Positions 8,567-18,307 of a stretch of 64,000 nt of DNA are shown here, in pieces. How positions within the stretch are numbered: the first letter of the stretch is position 1; each line of letters starts with the position of its first letter. The stretch comes from Aurantibacter crassamenti (lineage in GTDB: Bacteria > Bacteroidota > Bacteroidia > Flavobacteriales > Flavobacteriaceae). Below the pieces are notes generated by a model. The model ran no database searches and was not told the origin of the DNA. It was given only the letters and a program-made list of their open reading frames with translations. The stretch is from positions 2,360,126-2,424,125 of the forward strand of contig NZ_JAFBGM010000001.1 of the NCBI RefSeq assembly GCF_016811105.1, read 5' to 3'. Made by a program: the position numbers and the translations under genes.

Positions 8567-11500
8567 CTATTTATATATAAATAACCTTTTAATACTTTGT
8601 CTTCATTATTTGAGACATAATTAATACGATAAAAGTACACGCCAGATGGAAGTTTTTTATTCTGAGGAATTGCAATTTGTCCTTTTGAATTTCCATCAAA
8701 GGCATTGTTTACGTTGTCATAAGTTTCGGTTTGCCATACGAGTTGTCCCCATCGATTATGAATCTCAACTGAATTTTCAGGAAATAAATGAACATTGATT
8801 ATTTCAAATTTTCCATTCATTAAATCACTTGGATTTACCATGTCGTTTTCAATATAAATATCGCACGGCGCGTCTGGAGGAGGAGTGCCACCAAAAGAAT
8901 CGCAAGGGTCTAGTGGGTCAGTGCCATCAAGAACCTCTTGTCCATCATTTATTCTGTCTCCATCGGTATCAGGATTGTTTGGGTCTGTTCCAATTATTTC
9001 TTCTTCCGTATCAAGTAATCCATCATTATCAGTGTCGAGGTCAACCACATATTCAATAATAACTCTACCAGCACCTTCATTTCCTGCTTGGTCTGTCGCT
9101 GTAATATCGAGTATTGTACCAGAGGGCATATCGCTATATGTGCCAGTTTCAGGAATCGCTGCACTAGTATCTACTTGCCAATTACCTGAAGAATCGGTGG
9201 TTACATTATAGGTGACATCAAAAACGGAATCTTGATTAAAGTCAATCTGGATAGTTAATATTTCATTGGCGCTACCGAAGCCAGTTATTATAGGAGAGCT
9301 ATCAGGTGTCGTAAAGCTATTTACTACAGGTGCATTAATTAGAACATCATATTGGTGTTGGGTGGTAGCTGTACCTGTATTTCCAAAGGTGTCTGAGGTT
9401 GAAAGTATACCAGCAATAATTGAATCACTATCTAAGACCAATTCATTACCTGAAATTAATATTTCAAAAGCTCCGGAAGCATCAACACTTTGTGTAAATT
9501 GAACTTCATTAACTGTTAAGGTTACAATGTCACCAGCATTAAAATCCCCGGTAACCATGCCACTTACCAAAATAATAGTTGTGGCTTCAGCTTCATTTAT
9601 AATATTATCAGTTGTAATTGGATTAATATTAAGGACGGGCACAAGTGGAGAACCATTATTTACAGGGATAACAGTTATGTTGACTGTTGCAGTTTCAATC
9701 AAGCCATTAATGTCCGTAACATCGTAGGTAAAGAAATCATTTCCAGTAAAATTCGGATTCGGAGAATAAGAAAATGTTCCATCGTTTTGTATTACTGCAG
9801 TTCCATTAGCTGCATCTGTATTTAAAACATAAATGGTAGCCGTAGTATGTAAGTCATTTGTAGATACATCTTCATTTAAGGTTGTATCTTCATTTGTTGA
9901 GAAAGTATCATCCACTGTATCTGCAATCGGACTTACGGTAATGGTTACAGTAGCCGTTTCAGTCAAACTATTTATGTCAGTAACATTATACGTAAACGAA
10001 TCTGTTCCGTTATAATCTGCATTGGGCGTGTAGTTAAATGTTCCGTTCGCAGCGATAATTACATTGCCATTTGTGACATTGGTATTTAGGGTGTATGTTG
10101 CGACCGTTGAATGTGTGTCATTTGTAGATACATCTTCATTTAAGACGGTATCTTCGTCAACAGTATAAGTGTCGTTAACTGCTTCCGAAATTGGGTTAAT
10201 GGTTATAGAAACTGAAGCAATTTCTGTTAGTCCATTAATATCTTCAACATCATAAGTAAAGGAATCCGTTCCATTGAAATCAGCAACAGGGGTATAGGTA
10301 AAAGTTCCGTCAGCAGCCATCACCACCGTTCCATTTGTAGCATCAGTATTTAAAGCATAAGTGGTAGCGGTGGTATGTGTATCGGAAGTAGAAACATCTT
10401 CACTAAGCACCGTATCTTCATCAGTACTAAAAGTATCATCCACAGCATCCGCAATCGGATTAACAGTAATGGTAACTGTAGCCGTTTCCGTTAAAGCATT
10501 GATGTCAGTAACATCATAGGTAAACGAATCTGTTCCATTAAAATCAGCGTCAGGGGTATAGGTAAAAGTTCCGTCGGTGGCCATCACCACAGTACCATTA
10601 CTAGCATCTGTTTTTAGAGCATAGGTAGTAGCCGTGGTATGGGTATCGGAAGTCGAAACATCTTCGTTGAGAACCATATCTTCATCCACACTAAAAGTAT
10701 CATCAACTGCATCCGCAATAGGATTAACGGTGATGGTAACCGTGGCCGTTTCAGTAGCAGCATTAATATCAGTAACATCATGAGTAAAGGAATCCGTACC
10801 ATTAAAATCAGCATCAGGGGTATAGGTAAAAGTTCCGTCAGCAGCCATCACCACCGTTCCATTTGTAGCATCTGCATTTAGAGCATAAGTCGTAGCCGTG
10901 GTATGTGTATCAGAAGTAGAAACATCTTCACTGAGTACAGTATCTTCATCGACAGTAAACGAATCATCAACAGCATCCGCAATCGGATTGACGGTAATAG
11001 TAACCGTAGCTGTTTCAGTAGCACCATTAATATCCGTTACATCATAGGTAAAGGAATCCGTTCCATTAAAATCCGCATCAGGGGTATAGGTAAAAGTTCC
11101 GTCAGCAGCCATCACCACCGTTCCATTTGTAGCATCTGCATTTAGAGCATAAGTCGTAGCCGTGGTATGTGTATCAGAAGTAGAAACATCTTCACTGAGT
11201 ACAGTATCTTCATCGACAGTAAACGAATCATCAACAGCATCCGCAATAGGATTAACTGTGATAGTAACCGTAGCCGTTTCTGTTAAAGCATTGATATCAG
11301 TAACATCATAAGTAAAAGAATCCGTTCCGTTAAAGTCAGCATCAGGTGTATAGGTAAAGGTTCCGTCAGAAGCCATTACTACTGTGCCATTGGTGGCATC
11401 AGTATTTAAAGCATAAGTGGTAGCATTAGTGTGGGTATCGGAAGTCGAAACATCTTCATTTAAGACCGTATCTTCATCAGTACTAAAAGTATCATCCACT

Positions 11501-14500
11501 GCATCCGCAATAGGATTTACCGTTATGGTAACTGTAGCCGTTTCCGTATCAGCATTAATATCCGTAACATCATAGGTAAAAGAATCCGTTCCGTTAAAGT
11601 CAGCATCAGGTGTATAGGTAAAGGTTCCGTCAGAAGCCATGATTACAGCTCCGTTTGAAGCATTAGTATTTAAAGCATAAGTGGTAGCGGTGGTATGTGT
11701 ATCGGAAGTAGAAACATCTTCACTAAGCACCGTATCTTCATCAGTACTAAACGAATCATCAACTGCATCTGCAATTGGATTTACCGTTATGGTAACTGTA
11801 GCCGTTTCCGTATCAGCATTAATATCCGTAACATCATAGGTAAAAGAATCCGTTCCGTTAAAGTCAGCATCAAGTGTATAGGTAAAGGTTCCGTCAGAAG
11901 CCATTACTACTGTGCCATTGGTGGCATCAGTATTTAAAGCATAGGTTGTAGCTGCAGTATGTGTATCGGAAGTTGAAACATCTTCGTTGAGGATGGTATC
12001 TTCATCGACAGTAAACGAATCATCCACTGCATCTGCAATTGGATTTACAGTTATGGTTACCGTAGCCGTTTCTGTTAAAGCATTGATATCAGTAACATCG
12101 TAAGTAAAAGAATCCGTTCCGTTAAAATCAGCATCAGGTGTATAGGTAAAGGTTCCGTCAGAAGCCATGATTACAGCTCCGTTTGAAGCATCAGTATTTA
12201 ATGCATAAGAGGTAGCAGTAGTGTGGGAATCGGAAGTAGAAACATCATCGTTTAGAACAGTATCTTCATCCACACTAAAAGCATCATCCACCGCATCTGC
12301 GATAGGATTTACCGTAATAGTAACGGTAGCCGTTTCCGTTAAACTATTAATATCAGTTACATCATAGGTAAAAGAATCTGTTCCATTAAAATCAGCGTCA
12401 GGGGTATAGGTAAAAGTTCCATTGGCAGCCATCACCACAGTACCATTACTAGCATCTGTATTTAAAACATAAGATGTAGCAGTAGTGTGGGTATCGGAAG
12501 TAGAAACATCCTCACTAAGCACGGTATCTTCATTGACACTAAAAGTATCATCAACCGCATCCGCAATAGGATTAACAGTAATGGTAACTGTAGCCGTTTC
12601 CGTTAAAGCATTGATGTCAGTAACATCATAGGTAAACGAATCTGTTCCATTAAAATCAGCGTCAGGGGTATAGGTAAAAGTTCCGTCGGTGGCCATCACC
12701 ACAGTACCATTACTAGCATCTGTTTTTAGAGCATAGGTAGTAGCCGTGGTATGGGTATCGGAAGTAGACACATCTTCATTTAAGACCGTATCTTCATCGA
12801 CAGTAAACGAATCATCAACAGCATCCGCAATCGGATTAACAGTGATGGTAACTGTAGCTGTTTCTGTTAAAGAGTTAATATCAGTAACATCATAAGTAAA
12901 GGAATCCGTTCCGTTAAAATCAGCATTTGGCGTATAAGTAAAAGTTCCATCTGCAGCCATTACAACTGCACCATTGGTGGCATCAGTATTTAGAGCATAG
13001 GTAGTAGCCGTGGTATGTGTATCGGAAGTAGAAACATCTTCACTTAGTGCAGTATCTTCATCGACAGTAAACGAATCATCAACAGCATCCGCAATCGGAT
13101 TGACGGTAATAGTAACCGTAGCTGTTTCAGTAGCACCATTAATATCCGTTACATCATAGGTAAAGGAATCCGTTCCATTAAAATCCGCATCAGGGGTATA
13201 GGTAAAAGTTCCGTCGGTGGCCATCACCACAGTACCATTACTAGCATCTGTTTTTAGAGCATAGGTAGTAGCCGTGGTATGGGTATCGGAAGTAGACACA
13301 TCTTCATTTAAGACCGTATCTTCATCGACAGTAAACGAATCATCAACAGCATCCGCAATCGGATTAACAGTGATGGTAACTGTAGCTGTTTCTGTTAAAG
13401 AGTTAATATCAGTAACATCATAAGTAAAGGAATCCGTTCCGTTAAAATCAGCATTTGGCGTATAGGTGAAAGTTCCGTCAGAAGCGATCACCACAGTACC
13501 ATTGCTGGCATCTGTATTTAGTGCATAAGTCGTCGCGGTAGTATGTGTATCGTTAGTAGAAACATCTTCATTTAAGACCGTATCTTCATCGACAGTAAAC
13601 GAATCATCAACAGCATCCGCAATAGGATTAACTGTAATGCTAACCGTAGCCGTTTCTGTTAAAGCATTGATATCAGTAACATCGTAAGTAAAAGAATCCG
13701 TTCCATTAAAATCAGCATCAGGCGTATAGGTAAAAGTCCCGTCAGCAGCCATTACAACTGCACCATTGGTGGCATCTGCATTTAGAGCATAAGTCGTCGC
13801 GGTACTATGTGTATCGGAAGTAGAAACATCTTCACTAAGCACCGTATCTTCATCAGTACTAAAAGTATCATCCACAGCATCCGCAATCGGATTAACAGTA
13901 ATCGTTACCGTAGCAGTTTCTGTTAAAGCATTGATATCAGTAACATCATAAGTAAAAGAATCCGTTCCGTTAAAGTCAGCATCAGGTGTATAGGTAAAGG
14001 TTCCGTCAGAAGCCATTACTACTGTGCCATTGGTGGCATCAGTATTTAAAGCATAAGTGGTAGCATTAGTGTGGGTATCGGAAGTCGAAACATCTTCATT
14101 TAAGACCGTATCTTCATCAGTACTAAACGAATCATCAACTGCATCTGCAATTGGATTTACCGTTATGGTAACTGTAGCCGTTTCCGTATCAGCATTAATA
14201 TCCGTAACATCATAGGTAAAAGAATCCGTTCCGTTAAAATCAGCATTTGGCGTATAGGTAAAAGTTCCGTCACTATTTAAAGTGACAGTTCCATTACTTG
14301 CATCTGTATTTAATACATAAGTCGTCGCGGTAGTATGTGTATCGGAAGTCGAAACAAATTCGTTGAGGACAGTATCTTCATCAGTACTAAAAGTATCATC
14401 GACTGCATCCGCAATAGGGTTAACAGTAATCGTTACCGTCGCCGTTTCAGTCAAACTATTAATGTCGGTAACATCATAAGTAAAAGAATCCGTTCCGTTG

Positions 14501-16050
14501 AAATCAGCATCAGGCGTATAGGTAAAAGTTCCGTCGGTAGCCATTAATACGGTTCCATTTGTAGCATCAGTATTTAGTGCATAAGTTGTAGCAGTAGTGT
14601 GGGTATCGGAAGTAGAAACATCTTCACTGAGAACAGTATCTTCATCAACAGTAAACGAATCATCCACAGCATCCGCAATAGGATTTACCGTTATGGTAAC
14701 CGTAGCATCAGCAGCATACCCTTTTGTATCAGTAATTATATAAGTAAAAGTGTCGGTGCCATTGAAATCGGCAGCTGGCGTATATTCTATAAAGTCGTCT
14801 ATAGGATTGGTAGATGAGCCATTATCATTAACAGAAGCAGTTCCATTTGAAGGGTTTGTAGCAATTACAATAGTCGTGCTTGATGGGCCATTTCCGCTGA
14901 AATCATCATTTGCTGTAACGAGTATATTTATATTAGAATCTTCATCCACCGAAGTACTATCATCTTCGGGTGCAGGAAAAAAGCTTTCTGTAGGATCGTC
15001 TTCTATATTTAAATCTGTATCATCACCATCATCAGAGATATCTGTGACAATTTCGGATCCGAAAAGTGCGGTACCCGATGCTGTTACTTGGTTTATTATT
15101 CCACCGGAATCTATTTCTGGTTGATTTAAAGAATATGTTACAGTATAGGTAGCTATTTCATCAACTTCAAGATGTCCTTCGGCAGAACTTAATGTGGCTC
15201 CAGTATAAGTGATTGTTCCAATGGACAATGCATTCCCATCAACATCAGTTAAATTATCATTTAGCGTAATATTGTCAACAGGTACATTACCTGTGTTTTC
15301 AACAGTGATTACGTAATCAACAGTATCACCTGTAGCAATCGGCGTGCTAAAATTTTCTACAACAGTTTTGGTTGTCTCTAAAGATGGTTCTGCAATAATT
15401 AGATTTGATAGAACAAATTCCACCACTTCATTCCCAGCAATTAATCCGCCGCTTAATGTAGCGCTCATATTGATGGATTGTACTGGAGAATTTATTTGCA
15501 AACTTCCACCAGCTCTAGCTGGATTTGTACCAGAGCCACATTCATCAGCACCTAAATTAAGTAGAGCACTTCTATTTGCGTTGAAGGTATTAGCGTTAGA
15601 TTCAAAAATAGTCCCATTTGAACTAAGTTCAGTCCATGTGCCATTAGTCATTGTAAATACACCGGTCGAAGCCCCTAATAACGCGGCAGCGCCCACTCTA
15701 TCAACATGAAGTATGGGGGCAATGATATATACTTGATTATCATCTGTGTCAAAAAAGGAAAATTGAACCGTATCGAGGGTTCCGCCGTCAACTTCAATCT
15801 CTAATGAAGTACTACCAAAAATAGCCGCGTCACTATACGTAGCAGATCCTGTACAGCCCATGACTTCTAAACCTTCAATAGATGTACCGCCACCGACACT
15901 GGCCTCTATGCGTACTAGGCCATCAGAACTCAAAGATTCCCATACGTTAGCACTCTTCACCGTCCAACCTGTACTCTGTTGAGAGTACAAAGAATTAGAC
16001 CATAAAGTAAGGCAAGTGACTAGTGCTATGAGATTGATTAGATTTCTCAA
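8563..16050 (-). CDS. Giant repeat adhesin with gliding-type (type B) C-terminal domain
   Basis: A 2495-residue cell-surface protein. In order: signal peptide (1-23); a first beta-rich domain (24-222); a DUF11 domain (about 224-340, with VDYVITVENTGNVPVDNITL); one diverged 100-residue cadherin-like repeat (363-462); 19 repeats of exactly 88 residues (463-2134); two Ig-like domains (to about 2330); thrombospondin type 3 calcium motifs (about 2335-2382, DTDNDGLLD, DTDGDRINDG); and a type B T9SS sorting domain (about 2405-2495, IHNRWGQLVWQ, LPSGVYFYRINY, KGYLYINR). Like SprB it should be exported by Sec, then by T9SS with the SprF partner. The start is TTG, because a TAA precedes it by one codon and no ATG precedes the signal peptide. 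Its job may be gliding, surface attachment or calcium-stiffened adhesion. Confidence 0.93.
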   Translation of the reverse strand: MRNLINLIALVTCLTLWSNSLYSQQSTGWTVKSANVWESLSSDGLVRIEASVGGGTSIEGLEVMGCTGSATYSDAAIFGSTSLEIEVDGGTLDTVQFSFFDTDDNQVYIIAPILHVDRVGAAALLGASTGVFTMTNGTWTELSSNGTIFESNANTFNANRSALLNLGADECGSGTNPARAGGSLQINSPVQSINMSATLSGGLIAGNEVVEFVLSNLIIAEPSLETTKTVVENFSTPIATGDTVDYVITVENTGNVPVDNITLNDNLTDVDGNALSIGTITYTGATLSSAEGHLEVDEIATYTVTYSLNQPEIDSGGIINQVTASGTALFGSEIVTDISDDGDDTDLNIEDDPTESFFPAPEDDSTSVDEDSNINILVTANDDFSGNGPSSTTIVIATNPSNGTASVNDNGSSTNPIDDFIEYTPAADFNGTDTFTYIITDTKGYAADATVTITVNPIADAVDDSFTVDEDTVLSEDVSTSDTHTTATTYALNTDATNGTVLMATDGTFTYTPDADFNGTDSFTYDVTDINSLTETATVTITVNPIADAVDDTFSTDEDTVLNEFVSTSDTHTTATTYVLNTDASNGTVTLNSDGTFTYTPNADFNGTDSFTYDVTDINADTETATVTITVNPIADAVDDSFSTDEDTVLNEDVSTSDTHTNATTYALNTDATNGTVVMASDGTFTYTPDADFNGTDSFTYDVTDINALTETATVTITVNPIADAVDDTFSTDEDTVLSEDVSTSDTHSTATTYALNADATNGAVVMAADGTFTYTPDADFNGTDSFTYDVTDINALTETATVSITVNPIADAVDDSFTVDEDTVLNEDVSTNDTHTTATTYALNTDASNGTVVIASDGTFTYTPNADFNGTDSFTYDVTDINSLTETATVTITVNPIADAVDDSFTVDEDTVLNEDVSTSDTHTTATTYALKTDASNGTVVMATDGTFTYTPDADFNGTDSFTYDVTDINGATETATVTITVNPIADAVDDSFTVDEDTALSEDVSTSDTHTTATTYALNTDATNGAVVMAADGTFTYTPNADFNGTDSFTYDVTDINSLTETATVTITVNPIADAVDDSFTVDEDTVLNEDVSTSDTHTTATTYALKTDASNGTVVMATDGTFTYTPDADFNGTDSFTYDVTDINALTETATVTITVNPIADAVDDTFSVNEDTVLSEDVSTSDTHTTATSYVLNTDASNGTVVMAANGTFTYTPDADFNGTDSFTYDVTDINSLTETATVTITVNPIADAVDDAFSVDEDTVLNDDVSTSDSHTTATSYALNTDASNGAVIMASDGTFTYTPDADFNGTDSFTYDVTDINALTETATVTITVNPIADAVDDSFTVDEDTILNEDVSTSDTHTAATTYALNTDATNGTVVMASDGTFTYTLDADFNGTDSFTYDVTDINADTETATVTITVNPIADAVDDSFSTDEDTVLSEDVSTSDTHTTATTYALNTNASNGAVIMASDGTFTYTPDADFNGTDSFTYDVTDINADTETATVTITVNPIADAVDDTFSTDEDTVLNEDVSTSDTHTNATTYALNTDATNGTVVMASDGTFTYTPDADFNGTDSFTYDVTDINALTETATVTITVNPIADAVDDSFTVDEDTVLSEDVSTSDTHTTATTYALNADATNGTVVMAADGTFTYTPDADFNGTDSFTYDVTDINGATETATVTITVNPIADAVDDSFTVDEDTVLSEDVSTSDTHTTATTYALNADATNGTVVMAADGTFTYTPDADFNGTDSFTHDVTDINAATETATVTITVNPIADAVDDTFSVDEDMVLNEDVSTSDTHTTATTYALKTDASNGTVVMATDGTFTYTPDADFNGTDSFTYDVTDINALTETATVTITVNPIADAVDDTFSTDEDTVLSEDVSTSDTHTTATTYALNTDATNGTVVMAADGTFTYTPVADFNGTDSFTYDVEDINGLTEIASVSITINPISEAVNDTYTVDEDTVLNEDVSTNDTHSTVATYTLNTNVTNGNVIIAANGTFNYTPNADYNGTDSFTYNVTDINSLTETATVTITVSPIADTVDDTFSTNEDTTLNEDVSTNDLHTTATIYVLNTDAANGTAVIQNDGTFSYSPNPNFTGNDFFTYDVTDINGLIETATVNITVIPVNNGSPLVPVLNINPITTDNIINEAEATTIILVSGMVTGDFNAGDIVTLTVNEVQFTQSVDASGAFEILISGNELVLDSDSIIAGILSTSDTFGNTGTATTQHQYDVLINAPVVNSFTTPDSSPIITGFGSANEILTIQIDFNQDSVFDVTYNVTTDSSGNWQVDTSAAIPETGTYSDMPSGTILDITATDQAGNEGAGRVIIEYVVDLDTDNDGLLDTEEEIIGTDPNNPDTDGDRINDGQEVLDGTDPLDPCDSFGGTPPPDAPCDIYIENDMVNPSDLMNGKFEIINVHLFPENSVEIHNRWGQLVWQTETYDNVNNAFDGNSKGQIAIPQNKKLPSGVYFYRINYVSNNEDKVLKGYLYINR
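9649..14664 (-). repeat. 19 tandem 264-base repeats encoding 88-residue Ig/cadherin-like domains
   Basis: The block is 5016 bases, exactly 19 x 264, with no indel in any unit. Each unit encodes DDSFTVDEDTVLxEDVSTSD at the start, DGTFTYTPDADFNGTDSFTY in the middle and TATVTITVNPIADAV at the end, the pattern of VCBS/tandem-95 or bacterial cadherin-like repeats. Units differ mainly at four or five positions (S/T after DD, TV/ST, S/N, the SL/AL/GA/AD tetrad before TET). Long identical tracts recur two and ten units apart. The last three units (18-20) are the most diverged, as is the first flanking one. Confidence 0.97.
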
Positions 16051-16103
16051 TTCTTAAATAAGTTCTTGATTAATTGTTCGCCCAACTAATTGAATATCAA
16101 ATC

Positions 16104-16119
16104 ATAGGTTAACACCTAT
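16104..16119. promoter_or_regulatory. Inverted repeat upstream of the adhesin operon
   Basis: ATAGGT (16104-16109) and ACCTAT (16114-16119) form a six-base inverted repeat with a four-base spacer, 54 bases upstream of the adhesin start. It is placed where an operator could lie. No match to a known regulator is claimed, and short repeats like this can occur by chance. Confidence 0.25.
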
Positions 16120-16229
16120 AGTTTGCTTTGTAAATATAAACTTACGATATGCTCTCTTAAATTAAATGTTGTAAATAGTCGATTAATAGGGGTATAGCCA
16201 GTAGAATGTGTGGGCTATAGGGAACGAAT

Positions 16230-17654
16230 TTAAAATACTTTAAGCCCTAACTCCTTGCCTTTTAATAGCATAAATTCTATTGCGGCCTGATGCTCATTCG
16301 GAATTTCACCTTCAAGTATAGCTTCTTTTATTGCTTCTTTAATTATACCTATTTCTTTGGATGGCTTTAAACCGAACGTTTTCATTATTTCTTCACCAGA
16401 GACAGGAGGCTGAAAATTTCTAATTTGATCTCTATTTTCAACTTCTATAATTTTTTGACGCACAAGCTCAAAATTACTTTTGTATTTTTTTTGCTTTCGA
16501 GTATTTTTAGTTGTGATATCAGCTTCACATAAGGTCATTAAATCCTCAACATTATCACCTGCGTCAAATACTAACCTGCGTACTGCGGAGTCTGTAGCAA
16601 ATTCTTCAGCCAGCACAATAGGTCTTGAACTCATGCGTACCATTTTCTGAACAAACTTCATTTTGTCATTCAGCGGCATGCGCAACCGCTTGAAAATTTT
16701 GTAGACCATTTTAGATCCAATAAACTCATGCCCATGAAATGTCCATCCAATTTTTTTATGAAACTTTTTGGTTGGCGCTTTTCCAATGTCATGAAGTAAT
16801 GCAGACCATCGTAACCATAAATTATCGGTCGTTTCACAAATGTTATCTACCACCTCTAAGGTGTGCCAGAAATTGTCTTTGTGCCGTTGACCTTCTATTT
16901 CTTCAATACCTTGTAACGCTACCAATTCAGGTAAAATGTAAGCTAATAATTCCGTTTTATGCAATAGACTAAAACCTTGAGAAGGTTTTTTACTCAATAA
17001 TATTTTATGAAGTTCATCAACAATTCGCTCATTAGAAATTATTTTTAATCGCTCTTTATTCTCCGAAATTGCCCGTAACGATTGCCCTTCAATTTTAAAG
17101 TTTAGTTGAGTAGCAAATCGAATTGCTCTCATCATGCGTAATGGGTCATCAGAGTATGTAATTCCTGGTTCAAGAGGCGTTTTTATGATGCATTTTTCTA
17201 AATCGGAAACTCCATTAAATGGATCTGATAATTCTCCGTAATTATTTTTATTTAATGATAATGCCAGTGCGTTAATAGTGAAATCTCGTCGCTTTTGATC
17301 ATCTTCTAAAGTACCATTCTCCACAATTGGTTTTCGGCTATCTCTGTGATAACTTTCTTTTCTAGCGCCTACAAATTCAACTTCAACATCATGGTGTTTT
17401 ACCATTGCAGTACCGAAGTTTTTAAAAATAGAAACTTGCGGTTTACCATCTAATTTTGACGCTACTTTTTGGGCAAGTTCAATACCGCTACCAACAGCCA
17501 CAATGTCAATGTCTTTAGGACTTCCTCTTTGTAATAGATAGTCTCGTACAAATCCACCAATCACATAACAATCTAATTCAAGTTCGGTTGCAGCTTCTGC
17601 AATTATCTTAAAAATTGGGTTTTGTAGTGCTTCTTTAAATTGTGGTAAACTCAT
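16230..17654 (-). CDS. cca: CCA tRNA nucleotidyltransferase with HD domain
   Basis: Adds or repairs the 3' CCA end of tRNAs in the cytoplasm. The nucleotidyltransferase head has GGFVRDYLLQR near residue 33 and the metal-binding DIDIV near 48. An RRDFTINAL motif lies near 127 and the RNA-binding helices (DPLRMMRAIRFA) near 165. The HD domain follows (WSALLHDIGKAPTKK near 283). The 474-residue length fits bacterial class II enzymes fused to HD. It stands 92 bases downstream of tsaC on the same strand, and both act on tRNA. It starts with ATG at 17654. Confidence 0.93.
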   Translation of the reverse strand: MSLPQFKEALQNPIFKIIAEAATELELDCYVIGGFVRDYLLQRGSPKDIDIVAVGSGIELAQKVASKLDGKPQVSIFKNFGTAMVKHHDVEVEFVGARKESYHRDSRKPIVENGTLEDDQKRRDFTINALALSLNKNNYGELSDPFNGVSDLEKCIIKTPLEPGITYSDDPLRMMRAIRFATQLNFKIEGQSLRAISENKERLKIISNERIVDELHKILLSKKPSQGFSLLHKTELLAYILPELVALQGIEEIEGQRHKDNFWHTLEVVDNICETTDNLWLRWSALLHDIGKAPTKKFHKKIGWTFHGHEFIGSKMVYKIFKRLRMPLNDKMKFVQKMVRMSSRPIVLAEEFATDSAVRRLVFDAGDNVEDLMTLCEADITTKNTRKQKKYKSNFELVRQKIIEVENRDQIRNFQPPVSGEEIMKTFGLKPSKEIGIIKEAIKEAILEGEIPNEHQAAIEFMLLKGKELGLKVF

Positions 17655-17746
17655 ATGTTTTTCATTGCATTAGAGAATATGAAAGTTCTTGAGTCATATT
17701 TTCTATAAAGCATAGTTGTATTATTCTTATTATAAAGAATATTCAA

Positions 17747-18307
17747 TTAATTGCGAATTACTTTAACGGTACCATCATTAGCCAATTTTATAATTGATGA
17801 AGGAGGGCCATTTTTTTTATCGCGGTTCAAATTTACCACATAGTCAACTCCTTTTAAAATATACTCACTTATTTCATCAAATGATTTAGGGGTTGGAGAT
17901 CCAGAAACATTAGCAGAAGTAGAAACAATAGGTTTTTTAAATTTGTTAATCAAGTATTGACAAAACTTATCAGATGCAATTCGGATAGCTAAAGAATCAT
18001 CTTCAGCAATTAGGTTTTTAGCAATACCCTTAGGCTTATCAAATATAATTGTTGTTGGTTTTTCAGCAAGGTCGATAATATCCCAGGCAACTTCAGGTAC
18101 ATTGGTAATATGTCTTTCTAACATGAAATCATTGGCGACTAAACAAATAAGTGCTTTTGAATCCATTCTTTTTTTAAGCGCATAAACTTTTTTCACAGCT
18201 TCTTCATTGGTGGCATCACAACCAATGCCCCATACGGTATCGGTAGGGTAGAGTAGAAGGCCTCCATTTTGAAGTACTTCAATAGCTTTGTTAATTTCGT
18301 CAGTCAT
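17747..18307 (-). CDS. tsaC: Threonylcarbamoyl-AMP synthase
   Basis: Makes threonylcarbamoyl-AMP from threonine, bicarbonate and ATP, the first step of the t6A modification of tRNAs reading ANN codons. Sua5/YciO/YrdC fold: YPTDTVWGIGCDA near residue 20, KKRMDSKALI near 44 and the C-terminal STSANVSGSPTPKSFDEI near 131. At 186 residues it is the short TsaC form without the Sua5 domain. Its ATG overlaps the stop of the preceding glycosyltransferase by one base (TAATG), so it is translated with the glycan genes, though its function is separate. Confidence 0.92.
   Translation of the reverse strand: MTDEINKAIEVLQNGGLLLYPTDTVWGIGCDATNEEAVKKVYALKKRMDSKALICLVANDFMLERHITNVPEVAWDIIDLAEKPTTIIFDKPKGIAKNLIAEDDSLAIRIASDKFCQYLINKFKKPIVSTSANVSGSPTPKSFDEISEYILKGVDYVVNLNRDKKNGPPSSIIKLANDGTVKVIRN

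Noticed and set aside
9649-14664. Repeat block considered as a CRISPR-like array
   Set aside because: Units are 264 bases, in one continuous reading frame and encode protein domains; there are no short direct repeats with unique spacers and no cas gene.
8829-15709. Many open frames on the plus strand across the adhesin gene
   Set aside because: They recur every 264 bases in step with the repeats, have no signal or conserved pattern, and are shadows of the repeat code in other frames.
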